A DNA stretch of 64,000 bases from Solirubrobacterales bacterium (GCA_027451345.1 DAIDJO010000043.1:1-64000); one strand, 5' to 3'. Counted from the stretch's first letter, positions 46,524 through 58,219 are shown. The notes: generated from the letters alone by a model not told the origin. A program made the numbers and translations.

Positions 46524-47445
46524 CATGTCGTCGCATCCGTCGCAGATCACCATCCCGAAGGACGCGTCGCGGCTGCCGGTGACGCTCGCGACGATCGGCG
46601 AGCGCCACCGGCTCGGCCAACCCCTCGTGATGGTCACCGCCTACGACTTCCCGAGCGCACGAGCCGCGGAGGCGGCCGGCGTCGACCTGGTGCTCGTCGG
46701 CGACTCGGGCGCGATGACCGTGCTCGGCTATCCCTCCACCGTCGGTGTGAGCGTCGAGGAGATGCTGATGCTGACGCGCGCCACACGGCGGGGTCTGCGC
46801 ACCCCGTTCCTCGTCGCCGACCTCCCCTTCGGCTCCTACGAGGAGTCCGACGAACTGGCCGTCCGCACCGCCGTACGGTTCGTCAAGGAGGGCGGGGCGG
46901 ATGCGGTGAAGCTCGAGCGCGGCAGCGCCACCTCCGTGGCTCGCGCGCGGGCGATCGTGCAGGCGGGAATCCCGGTGATGGGCCACGTCGGCCTCACGCC
47001 ACAGACCTCGGTGGCGCTCGGCGGCTACCGCGCCCAGGGCCGCAGCGCGCACAGCGCCGTGCGGATCGCGCAGGAGCTGCTGGCGCTGCAGGACGCCGGC
47101 TGCTTCACGATCGTGCTCGAGGCGGTTCCCGCCGCCGTGACGGAGGCGCTGATGGACCTCGTCGAGGTGCCCGTCATCGGGATCGGCGCCGGACCGGCCA
47201 CCGACGGCCAGGTGCTCGTGTTCCACGACCTGCTGGGGATCCGTGAGGGGCGCGGCGCCCGCTTCGTGCAGCGCTACGCGGACCTGCAGCGCGAGATGGA
47301 CGAGGGCGTCGCGGCGTACGCCGAGGATGTCCGTGCCCGCCGCTACCCCGCGCCGGAGCACTGCTACTCGATCGACACCGATGAACTGAGGGAACTGAGG
47401 GCGGAACTGTCCGCTCTGCTCGGCCGCCGCCCGGCGGACGGGTAG
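46516..47445 (+). CDS. panB: 3-methyl-2-oxobutanoate hydroxymethyltransferase
   Basis: MVTAYDFPSARAAEAAGVDLVLVGDS, GHVGLTPQ. Confidence 0.95.
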   Translation: MPDMSSHPSQITIPKDASRLPVTLATIGERHRLGQPLVMVTAYDFPSARAAEAAGVDLVLVGDSGAMTVLGYPSTVGVSVEEMLMLTRATRRGLRTPFLVADLPFGSYEESDELAVRTAVRFVKEGGADAVKLERGSATSVARARAIVQAGIPVMGHVGLTPQTSVALGGYRAQGRSAHSAVRIAQELLALQDAGCFTIVLEAVPAAVTEALMDLVEVPVIGIGAGPATDGQVLVFHDLLGIREGRGARFVQRYADLQREMDEGVAAYAEDVRARRYPAPEHCYSIDTDELRELRAELSALLGRRPADG

Positions 47446-47446
47446 G

Positions 47447-48082
47447 ATGAGCAGCGTGCCGCGTATCTCACAGGTCTTCGCGCCGCGAGACCGCGCCTAC
47501 TTCGAGCTCTTCGAGGAAGCTGGGCGCAACGTGCTGCGAGCGGCCGGATTGCTCGAGGACCTGCTCTCGGACTTCCCGGATGAGCGCGGGCTCGCCCAGG
47601 AGATCCGCGATTGCGAGCACGAGGGCGACCGCATCACCCATGAGGTCCTGGATCGGCTCAACCACACGTTCGTGACGCCGATCGACCGCGAGGACATCCT
47701 CGCGCTCGCCTCCGCCCTTGACGACATCGCGGACTACGTGGAGGAGGTCGCGGACTACCTCGGGCTCTACAAGATCGAGGCCCCGATGGACCAGGCCATC
47801 CGGCTCGCCCAGGTCCTCCACCAGGCCGCCCGGCAGATCGCCGAGGCGATGCCGCAGCTGCGTGGCTTCCACGACATCTCGGCCCACACCGTCGAGATTC
47901 ACCGCCTCGAGAACGAGGGCGACCGCATCACGCGCGAGGCGATCGCCTCGCTCTTTGACGGGGGCATCGACCCGATGGTCGTGATCCGCTGGAAGGATCT
48001 GTTCGAGCGGCTCGAGGACGCGATCGACGCGACCGAGCACGTGGCGAACATCCTCGCCGGCATCGTGATCAAGAACAGCTGA
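47447..48082 (+). CDS. DUF47/PhoU-like protein
   Basis: CEHEGDRITHEVLDRLNHTFVTPIDREDILALASALDDIADYVEE. Confidence 0.9.
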   Translation: MSSVPRISQVFAPRDRAYFELFEEAGRNVLRAAGLLEDLLSDFPDERGLAQEIRDCEHEGDRITHEVLDRLNHTFVTPIDREDILALASALDDIADYVEEVADYLGLYKIEAPMDQAIRLAQVLHQAARQIAEAMPQLRGFHDISAHTVEIHRLENEGDRITREAIASLFDGGIDPMVVIRWKDLFERLEDAIDATEHVANILAGIVIKNS

Positions 48083-48084
48083 GC

Positions 48085-48666
48085 CTACGCGTAGCTGATG
48101 GTGCGCAGCACGCGCGCCGGAGCCCCGGCGGCGACCGAGAACGGGGGGATATCCTCCGTCACCACCGATCCGGCGCCGATCACGCAGCGCTCGCCGACCG
48201 TCACGCCGCTCGTGATGACCGTGTGGGCGCCGCACCAGACGTTGTCTCCCACACGCGTCGGCCCCTTGCTGACGAATCCCTGCCACGGCACCGGGCGCTC
48301 GGGGTCATCGAAGCGGTGGTCGGCGTCGGTGATGACGCAGCCGTTGGCGAACATGCAGTGTTGCCCGATCTCCACCAGATCGAGCGCGGCCACCATCACC
48401 CCAAGGTTGAGGAAGCTGCCGCCGCCGATCCGCACCCGGGCGGGCGCCGGCATCGTGATCCAGACCCCCGGCTCGAACAGGACCTGCGGTCCCACCTCGA
48501 GCCGCCCCTCTCGCAGCGCCTCGAGCACCTCACCGTGCAGTGGCCAACGCGCGAACGCCTCTCGGCGCGCGAGCTCATAGTGGATCCTCGCGCGGTTCCA
48601 GGGCCGTCCATTGCGGTGGTACCACCGCCACTTCTGCCACCAGAGCCGAGCCTCGGCCGGGGTCAC
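48085..48666 (-). CDS. Left-handed beta-helix acyltransferase
   Basis: [63 protein letters not shown] start overlaps uvrA stop. Confidence 0.85.
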   Translation of the reverse strand: MTPAEARLWWQKWRWYHRNGRPWNRARIHYELARREAFARWPLHGEVLEALREGRLEVGPQVLFEPGVWITMPAPARVRIGGGSFLNLGVMVAALDLVEIGQHCMFANGCVITDADHRFDDPERPVPWQGFVSKGPTRVGDNVWCGAHTVITSGVTVGERCVIGAGSVVTEDIPPFSVAAGAPARVLRTISYA

Positions 48667-51536
48667 GCCTGCGCCATCGCCTTGGGCCGCCGGCCCGACC
48701 GCGACCGCGGACGGCTCTCCAACAGCGGCACGAGGAACCGGCCGGTGTAGGAGCCGGATGCCTCCGCTCCCTTCGCAACCTGCTCCGGCGTCCCCACCGC
48801 GATCAGCTGTCCCCCCTCGTCGCCGCCCTCGGGCCCGAGGTCGATGAGGTAGTCCGACACCTTGATGACGTCGAGGTTGTGCTCGATCACCACGATCGAG
48901 TTGCCGGCGTCGACCAGCCGCTGGAGCACCTCGAGGAGCCGCTGGATATCGGCGAAGTGCAGACCGGTGGTGGGCTCGTCCAGGATGTAGATCGTGCGCC
49001 CGGTCGCCACCTTGCACAGCTCCGCCGCGAGCTTCACGCGCTGCGCCTCCCCGCCCGAGAGTGTCGTGGCCGGCTGCCCCAGACGCATGTAGCCGAGACC
49101 GACATCATTGAGGGTCTGCACCCTCCGCCGGATCTTCGGGATGTGCTCGAAGAACTCGAGCGCCTCGGCGATCGGCATCTCCAGCACGTCGGCGATCGTC
49201 TTGCCCTTGAAGCGGACCTCGAGGGTCTCCCGGTTGTAGCGCTTGCCGTGGCACTGCTCGCACGGCACGTACACGTCGGGCAGGAAGTGCATCTCGATCT
49301 TGATCTGACCGTCGCCCTTGCACACCTCGCAGCGCCCACCCTTGACGTTGAACGAGAAGCGCCCCTGCTTGTAACCCCGGGCGCGCGCCTCCGGGGTCCG
49401 GGCGAACAGATCCCGGATCTGGTCGAACAGACCGATGTAGGTGGCGGGGTTGGACCGGGGTGTGCGGCCGATGGGCGACTGGTCGACCGAGATGATCTTG
49501 TCGAGCTGCTCGAGGCCGCTGATCGACCGGTGTGCTCCGGCGCGCACTCGCGTCGCGCTCAGCCGATTCGCCACCGCCTTGAAGAGCACCTCGTTGACGA
49601 GCGTCGACTTCCCGGAGCCGGACACACCGGTGACGCTGCACAGCACGCCGAGCGGCACCTTCACGTCGATTCCCTTGAGGTTGTTCTCCGCCGCGCCCTT
49701 GATCTCCACGTACCCCGTGGGTCGGCGCCGCTTGGGCGGCACGTCGATCCGACGGGTGCCCGCGAGGAACTGCCCGGTGAGGGATTCGGCCACCCTGGAC
49801 ACCTCCTCAGCGGTGCCCTGTGCGACCACCCGGCCGCCGCGCTCGCCCGCAAACGGGCCGATGTCGAGCAGGTGGTCGGCGGCGCGCATCGTGTCCTCGT
49901 CATGCTCCACGACGAGGACCGTGTTGCCCAGGTCGCGCAGCCGCTCGAGCGTCGCGATCAGCCTGTGGTTATCGCGCTGGTGCAGCCCGATCGAGGGCTC
50001 GTCCAGGATGTAGAGGACGCCGACAAGCGACGAGCCGATCTGGGTGGCCAGCCGGATCCGCTGGGCCTCGCCCCCCGAGAGCGTCGCGGCCGCACGCTCC
50101 ATGCTCAGATACCCGACGCCGACGTTCTCGAGAAAGCTCAGGCGCTCCTCGATTTCGCGCAGGATCAGATGGGCGATACGCCGGTCGTGCTCGGACAGTG
50201 CCAGCGCCCGCACCCACTCGAGCGCCCGCCGTGCCGAGAGGGATGCGAACTCGTTGATCGGGAGACCGTCGACGAGCACCGCGCGCGACTCCGGCCGCAG
50301 CCGGGCTCCCTGACACTCGGGACAGGGCCGCAGCGTCATGTACTCCTCGATCTTCTCCTTGACGAACTCCGAGTCCGTCTCGCGGTAGCGCCGCTCCAAC
50401 CCCTTGACGATCCCTTCGAACGCCGTCGTGTAGCTGCGACGACGACCGAAGCGGTTGCGGTAGGCGACCTGGAAGCGCTCCCCGTTGGTGCCGAACATGA
50501 AGAAGTCCCGCTGCGTCTCCGGCAGCTCGCTCCACGGCACGTTCACATCCACCCCGTAGCGCTCGCAGATCGCCTGCGTGAGCTGCTCGTAGTAGTCGGA
50601 GGCGCTCGCGGCCCACGGGGCGATCGCACCCTCGCCGATCGACAGCGCCGGATCGGGAACGACGAGATCCGGGTCGATCTCCATCTGGGAGCCGAGCCCG
50701 GTGCATCGCGGGCAGGCGCCGTGCGGCGAGTTGAAGCTGAAGATCCGCGGCTCGAGCTCGACCAGGCTCGGCCCGTGCACCGGGCAGGCGAACTTCTCGC
50801 TGTAGAGGGTCAGCTCGCCGCCGTCGACGAGCTCGATCTCCACCAGCCCTCCGGCGAGCGCCACGGCCGTCTCAATGGAATCGGCCAGCCGCTTGCGGAG
50901 ATCATCCTTCATCACGAGGCGATCGACCACGATCGAGATGTCGTGCTTGAACTTCTTGTCGAGGACGATCTCCTCGTCGAGCCGGCGAAGCTCGCCGTCG
51001 ACCTTGGCGCGGGTGAAGCCCTCTCCCCGCAGCTCCTCGAGCTGCTTGGCGTACTCGCCCTTGCGGCCTCGCACGATCGGCGCCATCACCATGAAGCGCG
51101 TCCCCTCCGGCAGCTCCATCACCTGGTCGATGATCTGCTCCGCGGACTGCCCCGCGATCGGGCGGCCGCAGATATGACAGTGCGGCTTGCCGATCCTCGC
51201 CCACAGCAGGCGGAGGTAGTCAAAGATCTCCGTGACCGTCCCGACAGTGGAGCGCGGGTTGCGCGACGTCGTCTTCTGATCGATCGAGATGGCCGGCGAG
51301 AGCCCCTCGATCGAGTCAACGTCCGGCTTGTCCATCTGACCGAGGAACTGGCGCGCGTAGGCGGAGAGGGACTCCACGTACCGCCGCTGACCCTCGGCGT
51401 AGATCGTGTCGAAGGCGAGCGAGGACTTTCCCGACCCGGAGAGGCCCGTGATGACCGTCAGCGAATCCCGCGGGATCGCCACGGTGATGTCCTTCAGATT
51501 GTGTTCGCGCGCCCCCGAGACGACCAGTTGATCCAC
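48663..51536 (-). CDS. uvrA: Excinuclease ABC subunit A
   Basis: [65 protein letters not shown]. Confidence 0.97.
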   Translation of the reverse strand: MDQLVVSGAREHNLKDITVAIPRDSLTVITGLSGSGKSSLAFDTIYAEGQRRYVESLSAYARQFLGQMDKPDVDSIEGLSPAISIDQKTTSRNPRSTVGTVTEIFDYLRLLWARIGKPHCHICGRPIAGQSAEQIIDQVMELPEGTRFMVMAPIVRGRKGEYAKQLEELRGEGFTRAKVDGELRRLDEEIVLDKKFKHDISIVVDRLVMKDDLRKRLADSIETAVALAGGLVEIELVDGGELTLYSEKFACPVHGPSLVELEPRIFSFNSPHGACPRCTGLGSQMEIDPDLVVPDPALSIGEGAIAPWAASASDYYEQLTQAICERYGVDVNVPWSELPETQRDFFMFGTNGERFQVAYRNRFGRRRSYTTAFEGIVKGLERRYRETDSEFVKEKIEEYMTLRPCPECQGARLRPESRAVLVDGLPINEFASLSARRALEWVRALALSEHDRRIAHLILREIEERLSFLENVGVGYLSMERAAATLSGGEAQRIRLATQIGSSLVGVLYILDEPSIGLHQRDNHRLIATLERLRDLGNTVLVVEHDEDTMRAADHLLDIGPFAGERGGRVVAQGTAEEVSRVAESLTGQFLAGTRRIDVPPKRRRPTGYVEIKGAAENNLKGIDVKVPLGVLCSVTGVSGSGKSTLVNEVLFKAVANRLSATRVRAGAHRSISGLEQLDKIISVDQSPIGRTPRSNPATYIGLFDQIRDLFARTPEARARGYKQGRFSFNVKGGRCEVCKGDGQIKIEMHFLPDVYVPCEQCHGKRYNRETLEVRFKGKTIADVLEMPIAEALEFFEHIPKIRRRVQTLNDVGLGYMRLGQPATTLSGGEAQRVKLAAELCKVATGRTIYILDEPTTGLHFADIQRLLEVLQRLVDAGNSIVVIEHNLDVIKVSDYLIDLGPEGGDEGGQLIAVGTPEQVAKGAEASGSYTGRFLVPLLESRPRSRSGRRPKAMAQA

Positions 51537-51555
51537 AGGTCCATCATAGGCGAGC

Positions 51556-51567
51556 GAACAGACGTTC
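51556..51567. promoter_or_regulatory. LexA (SOS) box GAACAGACGTTC
   Basis: Perfect GAAC-N4-GTTC 20 bp upstream of uvrA. Confidence 0.75.
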
Positions 51568-51625
51568 GCCCCGGGCGAGCGCCCGACCCCGGCTGAGCGT
51601 CCCGTCCCGCCCCATGTGCCGGGAC

Positions 51626-53641
51626 CTACCGAACCCGCCCGTCCGCGACAGCAACGTCGAGCTCGCGCTTGAGGTCTCGAATCTCATCGCGCAGCCTGGC
51701 GGCGTACTCGAATCGAAGGTCCTCGGCGGCCGCGAGCATCTCCTCCTCGATCTCGACGATCTTCCGCTCGATCTCGGCCGGGGCCATCGTTGCCGCCGCG
51801 TCGCGCTGACGACGGCGGCGGGACCTCGGCACCTTCGCCTCCGACTGGAGGAACTCGGCAATATCGGAGATTCCCTTGGTGATCGTCTCGGGAGTGATGC
51901 CGTGCTCGCGGTTGTAGGCGAGCTGGATCTCACGCCGGCGGTCGGTCTCCTCGATCGCGGCCCGCATGGCCGCGCTCTCCTTGTCCGCGTACATCAGCAC
52001 CCTGCCCTCGACGTTGCGGGCGGCGCGGCCGATCGTCTGGATCAGGCTCGTCGCCCCCCGGAGGAAACCCTCCTTGTCGGCATCGAGGATCGCGACGAGG
52101 CTCACCTCGGGGAGGTCGAGCCCCTCGCGGAGCAGGTTGACCCCGACGAGCACGTCGAACTCGCCGAGACGAAGCTCGCGGATGATCTGGATCCGCTCGA
52201 GCGTGTCCACCTCCGAGTGCAGGTAGCGGACCTTGAATCCCATCTCGAGCAGGTAGTCGGTGAGGTCCTCGGACATCTTCTTGGTGAGCGTCGTGACGAG
52301 CGTGCGTTCGTCACGCTCGACCCGCTGGCGGATCTCGTTCATCAGGTCATCGATCTGGTTGCGCGTCTCGCGCACCTCGATCTCGGGGTCGACGATCCCG
52401 GTCGGACGCACGATCTGCTCGACGGTGCGGGTCGCGTGCGTCCGCTCATACTCGCCCGGGGTCGCCGAGACGAAGACGATCTGCGGCGTGATGCTCAGGA
52501 ATTCCTGGAAGGTCTGGGGACGGTTGTCCAGTGCGCTCGGCAGTCGGAACCCGTAATCGACGAGCGTTTGCTTGCGCGACCGGTCGCCCTCAAACATCCC
52601 GCCGATCTGCGGCACGGTCTGATGTGACTCATCGATGAAGCAGATGAAGTCGTCCGGGAAGTAGTCGAGCAGGCAGTACGGCCGCTCGCCCGGCTGCCGG
52701 CCGTCCAGGATGCGGCTGTAATTCTCGATGCCGCTGCAGAAGCCCATCTCGCGCAGCATCTCCATGTCGTATTGGGTGCGCTGACGGAGGCGGTGGGACT
52801 CGAGCAGCTTCCCCTGCGCATCGAGCTCGGCGCAGCGCTCGTTCAACTCCTTGCCGATCGCGGCAACCGCCTCCTCGATATGCCCCTCACGCACGTTGTA
52901 GTGCGACGCGGGCCAGATGGCCACGTGCTCGAGGTCATCCTCGATCAGCTCGCCCGTCACGGGGTCGAAGTGCTGCAGGTGCTCGATCTCGTCCCCGAAC
53001 AGGCTGATCCGGTACGACGTCTCCGCGTAGGCCGGCCAGATCTCAAGCGTCTCGCCCCGCACACGGAACGTGCCCCGTGCGAGGGCCGTGTCGTTGCGGC
53101 TGTACTGGATGCTCACGAGCTTGCGGAGCAACCCCTCCCGATCGATCATCGAGCCCTTGACGAGCGTCTGCAGGTTCTCGTCATACACCTCAGGGCTGCC
53201 GAGACCGTAGATGCTCGAAACGGAGGCGACGATGAGCACGTCCCGCCGAGCGAACAGCGCCGCCGTGGCGGCGTGCCGAAGGCGGTCGATCTCCTGGTTG
53301 ATGGCCGAGTCCTTCTCGATGTAGAGGTCCTTGCTCGGGACGTAGGCCTCAGGCTGGTAGTAGTCGTAGTACGAGACGAAGTACTCGACCGCGTTGCGGG
53401 GGAAGAACGTGCGGAACTCGTTGCACAACTGGGCGGCGAGCGTCTTGTTGTGGGCGATCACAAGAGCGGGGCGATTCACCTCGGCGATCGTGGCCGCCAT
53501 CGTCATCGTCTTGCCGGTTCCGGTGGCCCCGAGCAGGGTCATCATCCGCTCTCCGTTGCGCAGGCCCTCGGCGAGACCCGTGATCGCCTGCGGCTGATCT
53601 GCGGTCGGGCTGAAGACGGCGTCCAGTTCGAAGCCGGGCAT
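51626..53641 (-). CDS. uvrB: Excinuclease ABC subunit B
   Basis: [54 protein letters not shown]; start at MPGFELDA (53641), not the ORF-track start. Confidence 0.96.
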   Translation of the reverse strand: MPGFELDAVFSPTADQPQAITGLAEGLRNGERMMTLLGATGTGKTMTMAATIAEVNRPALVIAHNKTLAAQLCNEFRTFFPRNAVEYFVSYYDYYQPEAYVPSKDLYIEKDSAINQEIDRLRHAATAALFARRDVLIVASVSSIYGLGSPEVYDENLQTLVKGSMIDREGLLRKLVSIQYSRNDTALARGTFRVRGETLEIWPAYAETSYRISLFGDEIEHLQHFDPVTGELIEDDLEHVAIWPASHYNVREGHIEEAVAAIGKELNERCAELDAQGKLLESHRLRQRTQYDMEMLREMGFCSGIENYSRILDGRQPGERPYCLLDYFPDDFICFIDESHQTVPQIGGMFEGDRSRKQTLVDYGFRLPSALDNRPQTFQEFLSITPQIVFVSATPGEYERTHATRTVEQIVRPTGIVDPEIEVRETRNQIDDLMNEIRQRVERDERTLVTTLTKKMSEDLTDYLLEMGFKVRYLHSEVDTLERIQIIRELRLGEFDVLVGVNLLREGLDLPEVSLVAILDADKEGFLRGATSLIQTIGRAARNVEGRVLMYADKESAAMRAAIEETDRRREIQLAYNREHGITPETITKGISDIAEFLQSEAKVPRSRRRRQRDAAATMAPAEIERKIVEIEEEMLAAAEDLRFEYAARLRDEIRDLKRELDVAVADGRVR

Positions 53642-53758
53642 GGGTCCTGTCGATGCTAGCGACGGGCCCGGGTCGCGAGGGCGGGACGATTCTGCGGAAT
53701 CTTGACGGTGAAACAACACCCGGCGCAGATCCGCCGGCAACCGCGGCTCCGGTGAACG

Positions 53759-53806
53759 ATCCGAGACCGGCCGCGGTCCGTCATCCGAGACCCTCCGCGG
53801 TCCGTC
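53759..53806. repeat. Tandem 24-bp direct repeat (two copies, 22/24 identical)
   Basis: ATCCGAGACC[GG/CT]CCGCGGTCCGTC x2 between uvrB and the HNH gene. Confidence 0.85.
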
Positions 53807-53826
53807 CGGACGGGATGCCACAGTAC

Positions 53827-53838
53827 GAACATGTGTTC
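53827..53838. promoter_or_regulatory. LexA (SOS) box GAACATGTGTTC
   Basis: Identical 12-mer to the lexA box; overlaps the putative HNH start codon; 186 bp upstream of uvrB. Confidence 0.8.
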
Positions 53839-55219
53839 GATCGTACCAGGATGGAGCTCCCTGCCGCAGAACAGCGGCCAACCGACGAGCGCGCCCGGCT
53901 CAGACGGTCGGCAGCAGCAGCGGTCGCTCGAGGAGCTGGAGCGCGAGATCTGCGCGCTCGCCGCGCATCTCGCGGCGGCAACCTGCCGCTGGCTGCTGCT
54001 GGTCGGAGAGTTCGACGCCCGGGAGGGGTGGGCCGAGTGGGGCGTGACGTCCTGCGCACATTGGCTCTCCTGGCGCTGCGGCATTGGATTGGTCGCGGCT
54101 CGGGAGCACATCCGGGTGGCGCGCATGCTCGGAGGCCTGCCGCTGGTTCGGGAGGCCTTTGCCTCGGGCGAGCTGTCATACAGCAAGGTGCGGGCGCTCA
54201 CGCGTGTCGCGAGCGAGGCGACCGAACCCGAACTGGTGGAACTCGGCCGCCACGCCACCGGGGCCCAGCTGGAGAAGCTGTGCCGGCAGTACGGGCGAGT
54301 CCTGCGGGCGACGGCGGATCGCGCCATGGCCGCCTACGAACGGCAGGGCCTCAGCACCTACTGGGATGAGGATGGGATGCTCGTGGTGCAGGGCCGACTC
54401 ACACCAGAGGACGGGGCCGCCCTGGTCGCCGCGCTCGAGGATGCCTCCGCATCGGTGCCCGCCGAGGTTCACGAGATCGGGAGGCCGGCGGTCCGCGCGC
54501 AGGCCCTGGTCGCGCTGGTGGCCGGCGGTGAGCGCTCGGCCGAGGTCGTCGTGCACGTCGATGTCGAGACACTGGCCGGCGAGCAGATCGTGCGCCAGGC
54601 GGAGCTGGCCGAGGGACCGGCACTGGCTCCGGAGACGGTGCGACGGCTCGGCTGTGACGCCGCCGTGGTGGCAATGATCGAACGGGACGGCAGACCGCTC
54701 TCGGTGGGTCGACGGACGCGGGCGATCCCCCCGGCACTGCGGCGCGCGCTGCGCAGCCGAGATCAGGGGTGCCGCTTCCCGGGCTGCACCCACACGCGGC
54801 ATCTCCACGCGCACCACATCCAGCATTGGGCCCGCGGCGGCCGAACCGAGATCGGCAACCTCATCCAGCTCTGCTCCCATCACCATCGCCTGGTGCACGA
54901 GGGCGGGTACGGCGTCCGGCTGCGGAGCGGAAGCCGTGTCGAGTTCAGCCGGCCCGACGGGCGCGTGATCTCACAGCGGTGCGAGGCGCGGCCGGCGTCG
55001 GGAGCCGGCATCACCGTGCAGCATCAACAACGGCGGGTGGGCATCGGCCCCGATACCTGCAGGCCGCTCTCGGCAGGCGACCGACTCGACTACCGGATTG
55101 CGGTGGATGGGCTCGCGTGGCGGGAGTTCGAGGCTCCACCGTCGCACGGAGACGAGCTCAGGTACCGGCCGTGCGACGGTAGCGCTGCACCGCCAGCGGA
55201 GCGAAGACCAGGAGGATGA
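53831..55219 (+). CDS. DUF222/13E12-type protein with C-terminal HNH endonuclease domain
   Basis: [49 protein letters not shown]222-like N-terminal half. Confidence 0.85.
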   Translation: MCSIVPGWSSLPQNSGQPTSAPGSDGRQQQRSLEELEREICALAAHLAAATCRWLLLVGEFDAREGWAEWGVTSCAHWLSWRCGIGLVAAREHIRVARMLGGLPLVREAFASGELSYSKVRALTRVASEATEPELVELGRHATGAQLEKLCRQYGRVLRATADRAMAAYERQGLSTYWDEDGMLVVQGRLTPEDGAALVAALEDASASVPAEVHEIGRPAVRAQALVALVAGGERSAEVVVHVDVETLAGEQIVRQAELAEGPALAPETVRRLGCDAAVVAMIERDGRPLSVGRRTRAIPPALRRALRSRDQGCRFPGCTHTRHLHAHHIQHWARGGRTEIGNLIQLCSHHHRLVHEGGYGVRLRSGSRVEFSRPDGRVISQRCEARPASGAGITVQHQQRRVGIGPDTCRPLSAGDRLDYRIAVDGLAWREFEAPPSHGDELRYRPCDGSAAPPAERRPGG

Positions 55220-55922
55220 ACGCGACCCAGGCGAAGGCCTGCCACAGCTGGTCCGGGGAGGGCTGACCCGTCCACAGCCAGCGGAGCTCATTGACCACGA
55301 TCGTGAACGGGTTGACATCGGCGAACTGCCGCAGCGGCGTCGGCAGGGTCTGGCCGGGCACGAAGGCGGAGGAGATGAAGGTGAGCGGGAACACGGCGAT
55401 GAAGCCGACGGAGTTGGCGGCCTCCGGTGTCTTGACGAGCAGGCCGAGGAAGGCGAAGACCCAGGAGAACGCGTAGCCGAACAGCAGAGCGAGCACCACG
55501 CCGATGACCACATGCACCACGTCGGTCTGGAAGGAGAAGCCGATGACAAGGCCGGTCAGCACGAGGATGGCCATGGCGACCGCATTGGTGAACAGGTCGG
55601 CCGAGGTTCGCCCGGCGAGGACGGCGGCGCGCGACATCGGCAGTGAGCGGAAGCGGTCGATCAGCCCCTTCTGCATGTCCTCGTTGAGGCCAAGCGCGGT
55701 GACGAACCCGCCGAAGGCGATGTTCTGGACGACGATGCCCGGGAGCAGGAACTCGGCATAGGAGATCCCGGGGACCCGAATGGCGCCACCGAACACGTAG
55801 CGAAAGAGCAGAACGAACATGATCGGCTGAAACGTGAAGGCGAGCAGCAACTCCGGCGCCCGGGGCAGGCGGATCAGGTTGCGCTCGGTTACGACGAGCG
55901 TGTCGGAGAGCAGCCGCCTCAC
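55158..55922 (-). CDS. ABC-2 type transporter permease (DrrB-like)
   Basis: ABC-2 membrane topology; PIMFVLLFRYVFGGAIRVPGISYAEFLLPGIVVQ. Confidence 0.88.
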   Translation of the reverse strand: MRRLLSDTLVVTERNLIRLPRAPELLLAFTFQPIMFVLLFRYVFGGAIRVPGISYAEFLLPGIVVQNIAFGGFVTALGLNEDMQKGLIDRFRSLPMSRAAVLAGRTSADLFTNAVAMAILVLTGLVIGFSFQTDVVHVVIGVVLALLFGYAFSWVFAFLGLLVKTPEAANSVGFIAVFPLTFISSAFVPGQTLPTPLRQFADVNPFTIVVNELRWLWTGQPSPDQLWQAFAWVAFILLVFAPLAVQRYRRTAGT

Positions 55923-56932
55923 GGCTGCGCCTCCGCTTCCGCGGCGTGACCGGTGAGGGCGAGGAAGACATCGTCGAGCGTCGGCCTCCGCAGGGCGATG
56001 TCATCGACCCCGACATCCGCCTCGTCGAGCCGTCGCACGGCCTCGATGATCGCGCCGGTGCGATGCGCGACGCCGATCCGGACGAGCCCGTCGGAGCATG
56101 TCGGCTCATCGCTGCACATCGGTGCGAGAGCGCGAACCGCCGCCTCCGCCTGGGCCGGGTCCTCGAGGTGGACCTCGAGGCGCTCCCCGCCCACGCGGTC
56201 CTTCAGCTCGTCGGAGGTGCCCTCGGCGATCACCTGCCCTCGGTCGATCACCGCGATCTGGTCGGCCAGACGGTCGGCCTCATCGAGGTACTGCGTCGTC
56301 AGCAGCACGGTGGTGCCCTCGCTCACGAGCGTCTCGATGACGTCCCACAGGTCGAGCCGGCTGCGCGGGTCCAGTCCGGTGGTCGGCTCGTCCAGGAACA
56401 GTACGGGCGGCTTGGCGACAAGAGCGGCCGCGAGGTCAAGGCGGCGGCGCATGCCGCCCGAGTAGGTCTTCACCGGGCGCCGGGCCGCGTCGACGAGTCC
56501 GAACTGCTCGAGCAATTCCCGGCCCCGGGCGCTGGCCGCACCACGGGACGACCCGTAGAGACGGCCGACCATCGTCAGATTCTCCAGCCCGGTGAGGTTC
56601 TCGTCGACGGCCGCGAACTGGCCCGCGAGCCCGATACGCTCCCGCAGCTTCGCCTCCTGTCCGGGAATGCGCAGTCCGGCCACCTGAGCGGTGCCCGAGT
56701 CCGGCCGCAGCAGCGTCGTGAGGATGCGCACCAGCGTCGTCTTGCCGGCCCCGTTGGGACCGAGCAGACCAAGAACGGTCCCGCGCGCGACGTCGAGATC
56801 GACGTTGGCCAGTGCCCGGACCTCACCAAAGGACCTGGAGATGCCGCGCGCGCTGATGGCCGCCTCCGGATTCGGCGCGGCATGAGCCACGCTCACGGCT
56901 GAGCTGTTCGTTCCCCCGTCCACGGCTTGCAC
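55919..56932 (-). CDS. ABC transporter ATP-binding protein (DrrA-like)
   Basis: [42 protein letters not shown]; 4-bp overlap with permease. Confidence 0.93.
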   Translation of the reverse strand: MQAVDGGTNSSAVSVAHAAPNPEAAISARGISRSFGEVRALANVDLDVARGTVLGLLGPNGAGKTTLVRILTTLLRPDSGTAQVAGLRIPGQEAKLRERIGLAGQFAAVDENLTGLENLTMVGRLYGSSRGAASARGRELLEQFGLVDAARRPVKTYSGGMRRRLDLAAALVAKPPVLFLDEPTTGLDPRSRLDLWDVIETLVSEGTTVLLTTQYLDEADRLADQIAVIDRGQVIAEGTSDELKDRVGGERLEVHLEDPAQAEAAVRALAPMCSDEPTCSDGLVRIGVAHRTGAIIEAVRRLDEADVGVDDIALRRPTLDDVFLALTGHAAEAEAQP

Positions 56933-56948
56933 TATGCCAGCCGCGAGA

Positions 56949-57605
56949 TCAGGCCGTGTACCCGAGCTGACGCCCGTATCGCGTCCGGTAGGCGCGCTGT
57001 TTGGCGAGCACCTCGGACACGTACGCGCGGGTCTCGACGAGCGGGATGGCGCTGATCGTCAACCGGCGATGCTGTGCCTGCGCGGAGGCGAGCCAGTGAT
57101 CGACGTTTGTCTCACCGCCGTTGTAGGCGGCGAGCGCGAGCATCGTGCTCCCCCGGTAGACGTCGAGCAGGTAGCGGAGGTAATAGGTGCCGTAGGCGAT
57201 GTTGACCTGCGGCGAGCCGAGGTCGGCGACCTGGAAGGCGTATCCGTGCGAGCGGTGGGCGAGGAACCGGGCGGTGGCCGGCTCGATCTGCATCAGGCCC
57301 TCGGCACCGGTGGGCGAGGTGCGCGGCCGGAAGCGGGTCTCGGCGTAGATGACGGCGGCGATCAGCGCCGGGTCGATGTGCTTCTCCGCGGCCTGCTGAC
57401 GGATGATCCCGGAGTACTGCAGGGGGAGCTCGAAGTGCTCGATCACCCGCTGGGCGAGGGGGATCATGAGGACCACCGCGACGACCAGGGCGGCGAGCGA
57501 GAGCAGCGCGGTGATCCGCCGACGCCGGATCCGCCCGCGGGGCGTGCTGCGGTAGGTCGTGTAGCTGCGACGGTTGTGATGCGCCGGCCTGTGGGTGGCC
57601 CCCAT
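56949..57605 (-). CDS. Lytic transglycosylase (SLT domain), membrane-anchored
   Basis: YAETRFRPRTSPTGAEGLMQIEPATA; ALAAYNGGE. Confidence 0.88.
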   Translation of the reverse strand: MGATHRPAHHNRRSYTTYRSTPRGRIRRRRITALLSLAALVVAVVLMIPLAQRVIEHFELPLQYSGIIRQQAAEKHIDPALIAAVIYAETRFRPRTSPTGAEGLMQIEPATARFLAHRSHGYAFQVADLGSPQVNIAYGTYYLRYLLDVYRGSTMLALAAYNGGETNVDHWLASAQAQHRRLTISAIPLVETRAYVSEVLAKQRAYRTRYGRQLGYTA

Positions 57606-57607
57606 TG

Positions 57608-58219
57608 TCAGGCTCCCGCCGTGGTCGAGTTTCGGGCCTCAAGCATGTCAAGGATGGCCGACAGCTTGGCCTCGAGCTCGGGAACCGTTCCGTCGTTGGC
57701 GACGACGAACGTGGAACGTGCGGCCTTTTCCGTCTGGGAGAGCTGGCGCGCCTCGCGGCTCGCCACCGCCTCGTGTCCCCGCGCGCGGGCGCGAGCCTCG
57801 CGGATCGACTCCTCGGCCGTGATCGTGATCGTGGCGTCGTAGAGGTGCTCGGTGCCCGCCTCGAACAGGAGCGGCACCTCGACGATGAGCGCTCGCGGCG
57901 GCGGCACGAGCCGGCTCTGCGCCTCACGCCACTCGGCCACACGCCGGCGCACGAGGGGCCAGAGCAGCTGTTCGAGCCAGGCACGATCCCGCTCGTCGAC
58001 GAACACGCGCGCCGCGAGGGCGGCACGGTCCACGACGCCGTCGCGAAACACCCCGGCACCGAACCGGTCGGTCACCGGACCCGACACCTCGGGTGAGGCG
58101 TAGAGCTCGTGCACGACCGCGTCGCTCGAGATCACCGCGGCGCCGAGTCGCTCGAGAGCGGCGAGGGCCGTCGACTTCCCGGCCCCGAGGCCACCGGTTA
58201 ACGCGACGAAGGGCGGCAC
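57608..58219 (-). CDS. coaE: Dephospho-CoA kinase
   Basis: VPPFVALTGGLGAGKSTALAALERLGAAVISSDAVVHELY; GTG start at 58219. Confidence 0.93.
   Translation of the reverse strand: MPPFVALTGGLGAGKSTALAALERLGAAVISSDAVVHELYASPEVSGPVTDRFGAGVFRDGVVDRAALAARVFVDERDRAWLEQLLWPLVRRRVAEWREAQSRLVPPPRALIVEVPLLFEAGTEHLYDATITITAEESIREARARARGHEAVASREARQLSQTEKAARSTFVVANDGTVPELEAKLSAILDMLEARNSTTAGA

Noticed and set aside
48540-51596. 1018-aa plus-strand ORF opposite uvrA
   Set aside because: Antisense shadow of uvrA, whose motifs are canonical
53642-53881. N-terminal extension of uvrB ORF through the LexA box
   Set aside because: Conserved UvrB N-terminus begins at MPGFELDA (53641); the extension is the regulatory region with tandem repeats
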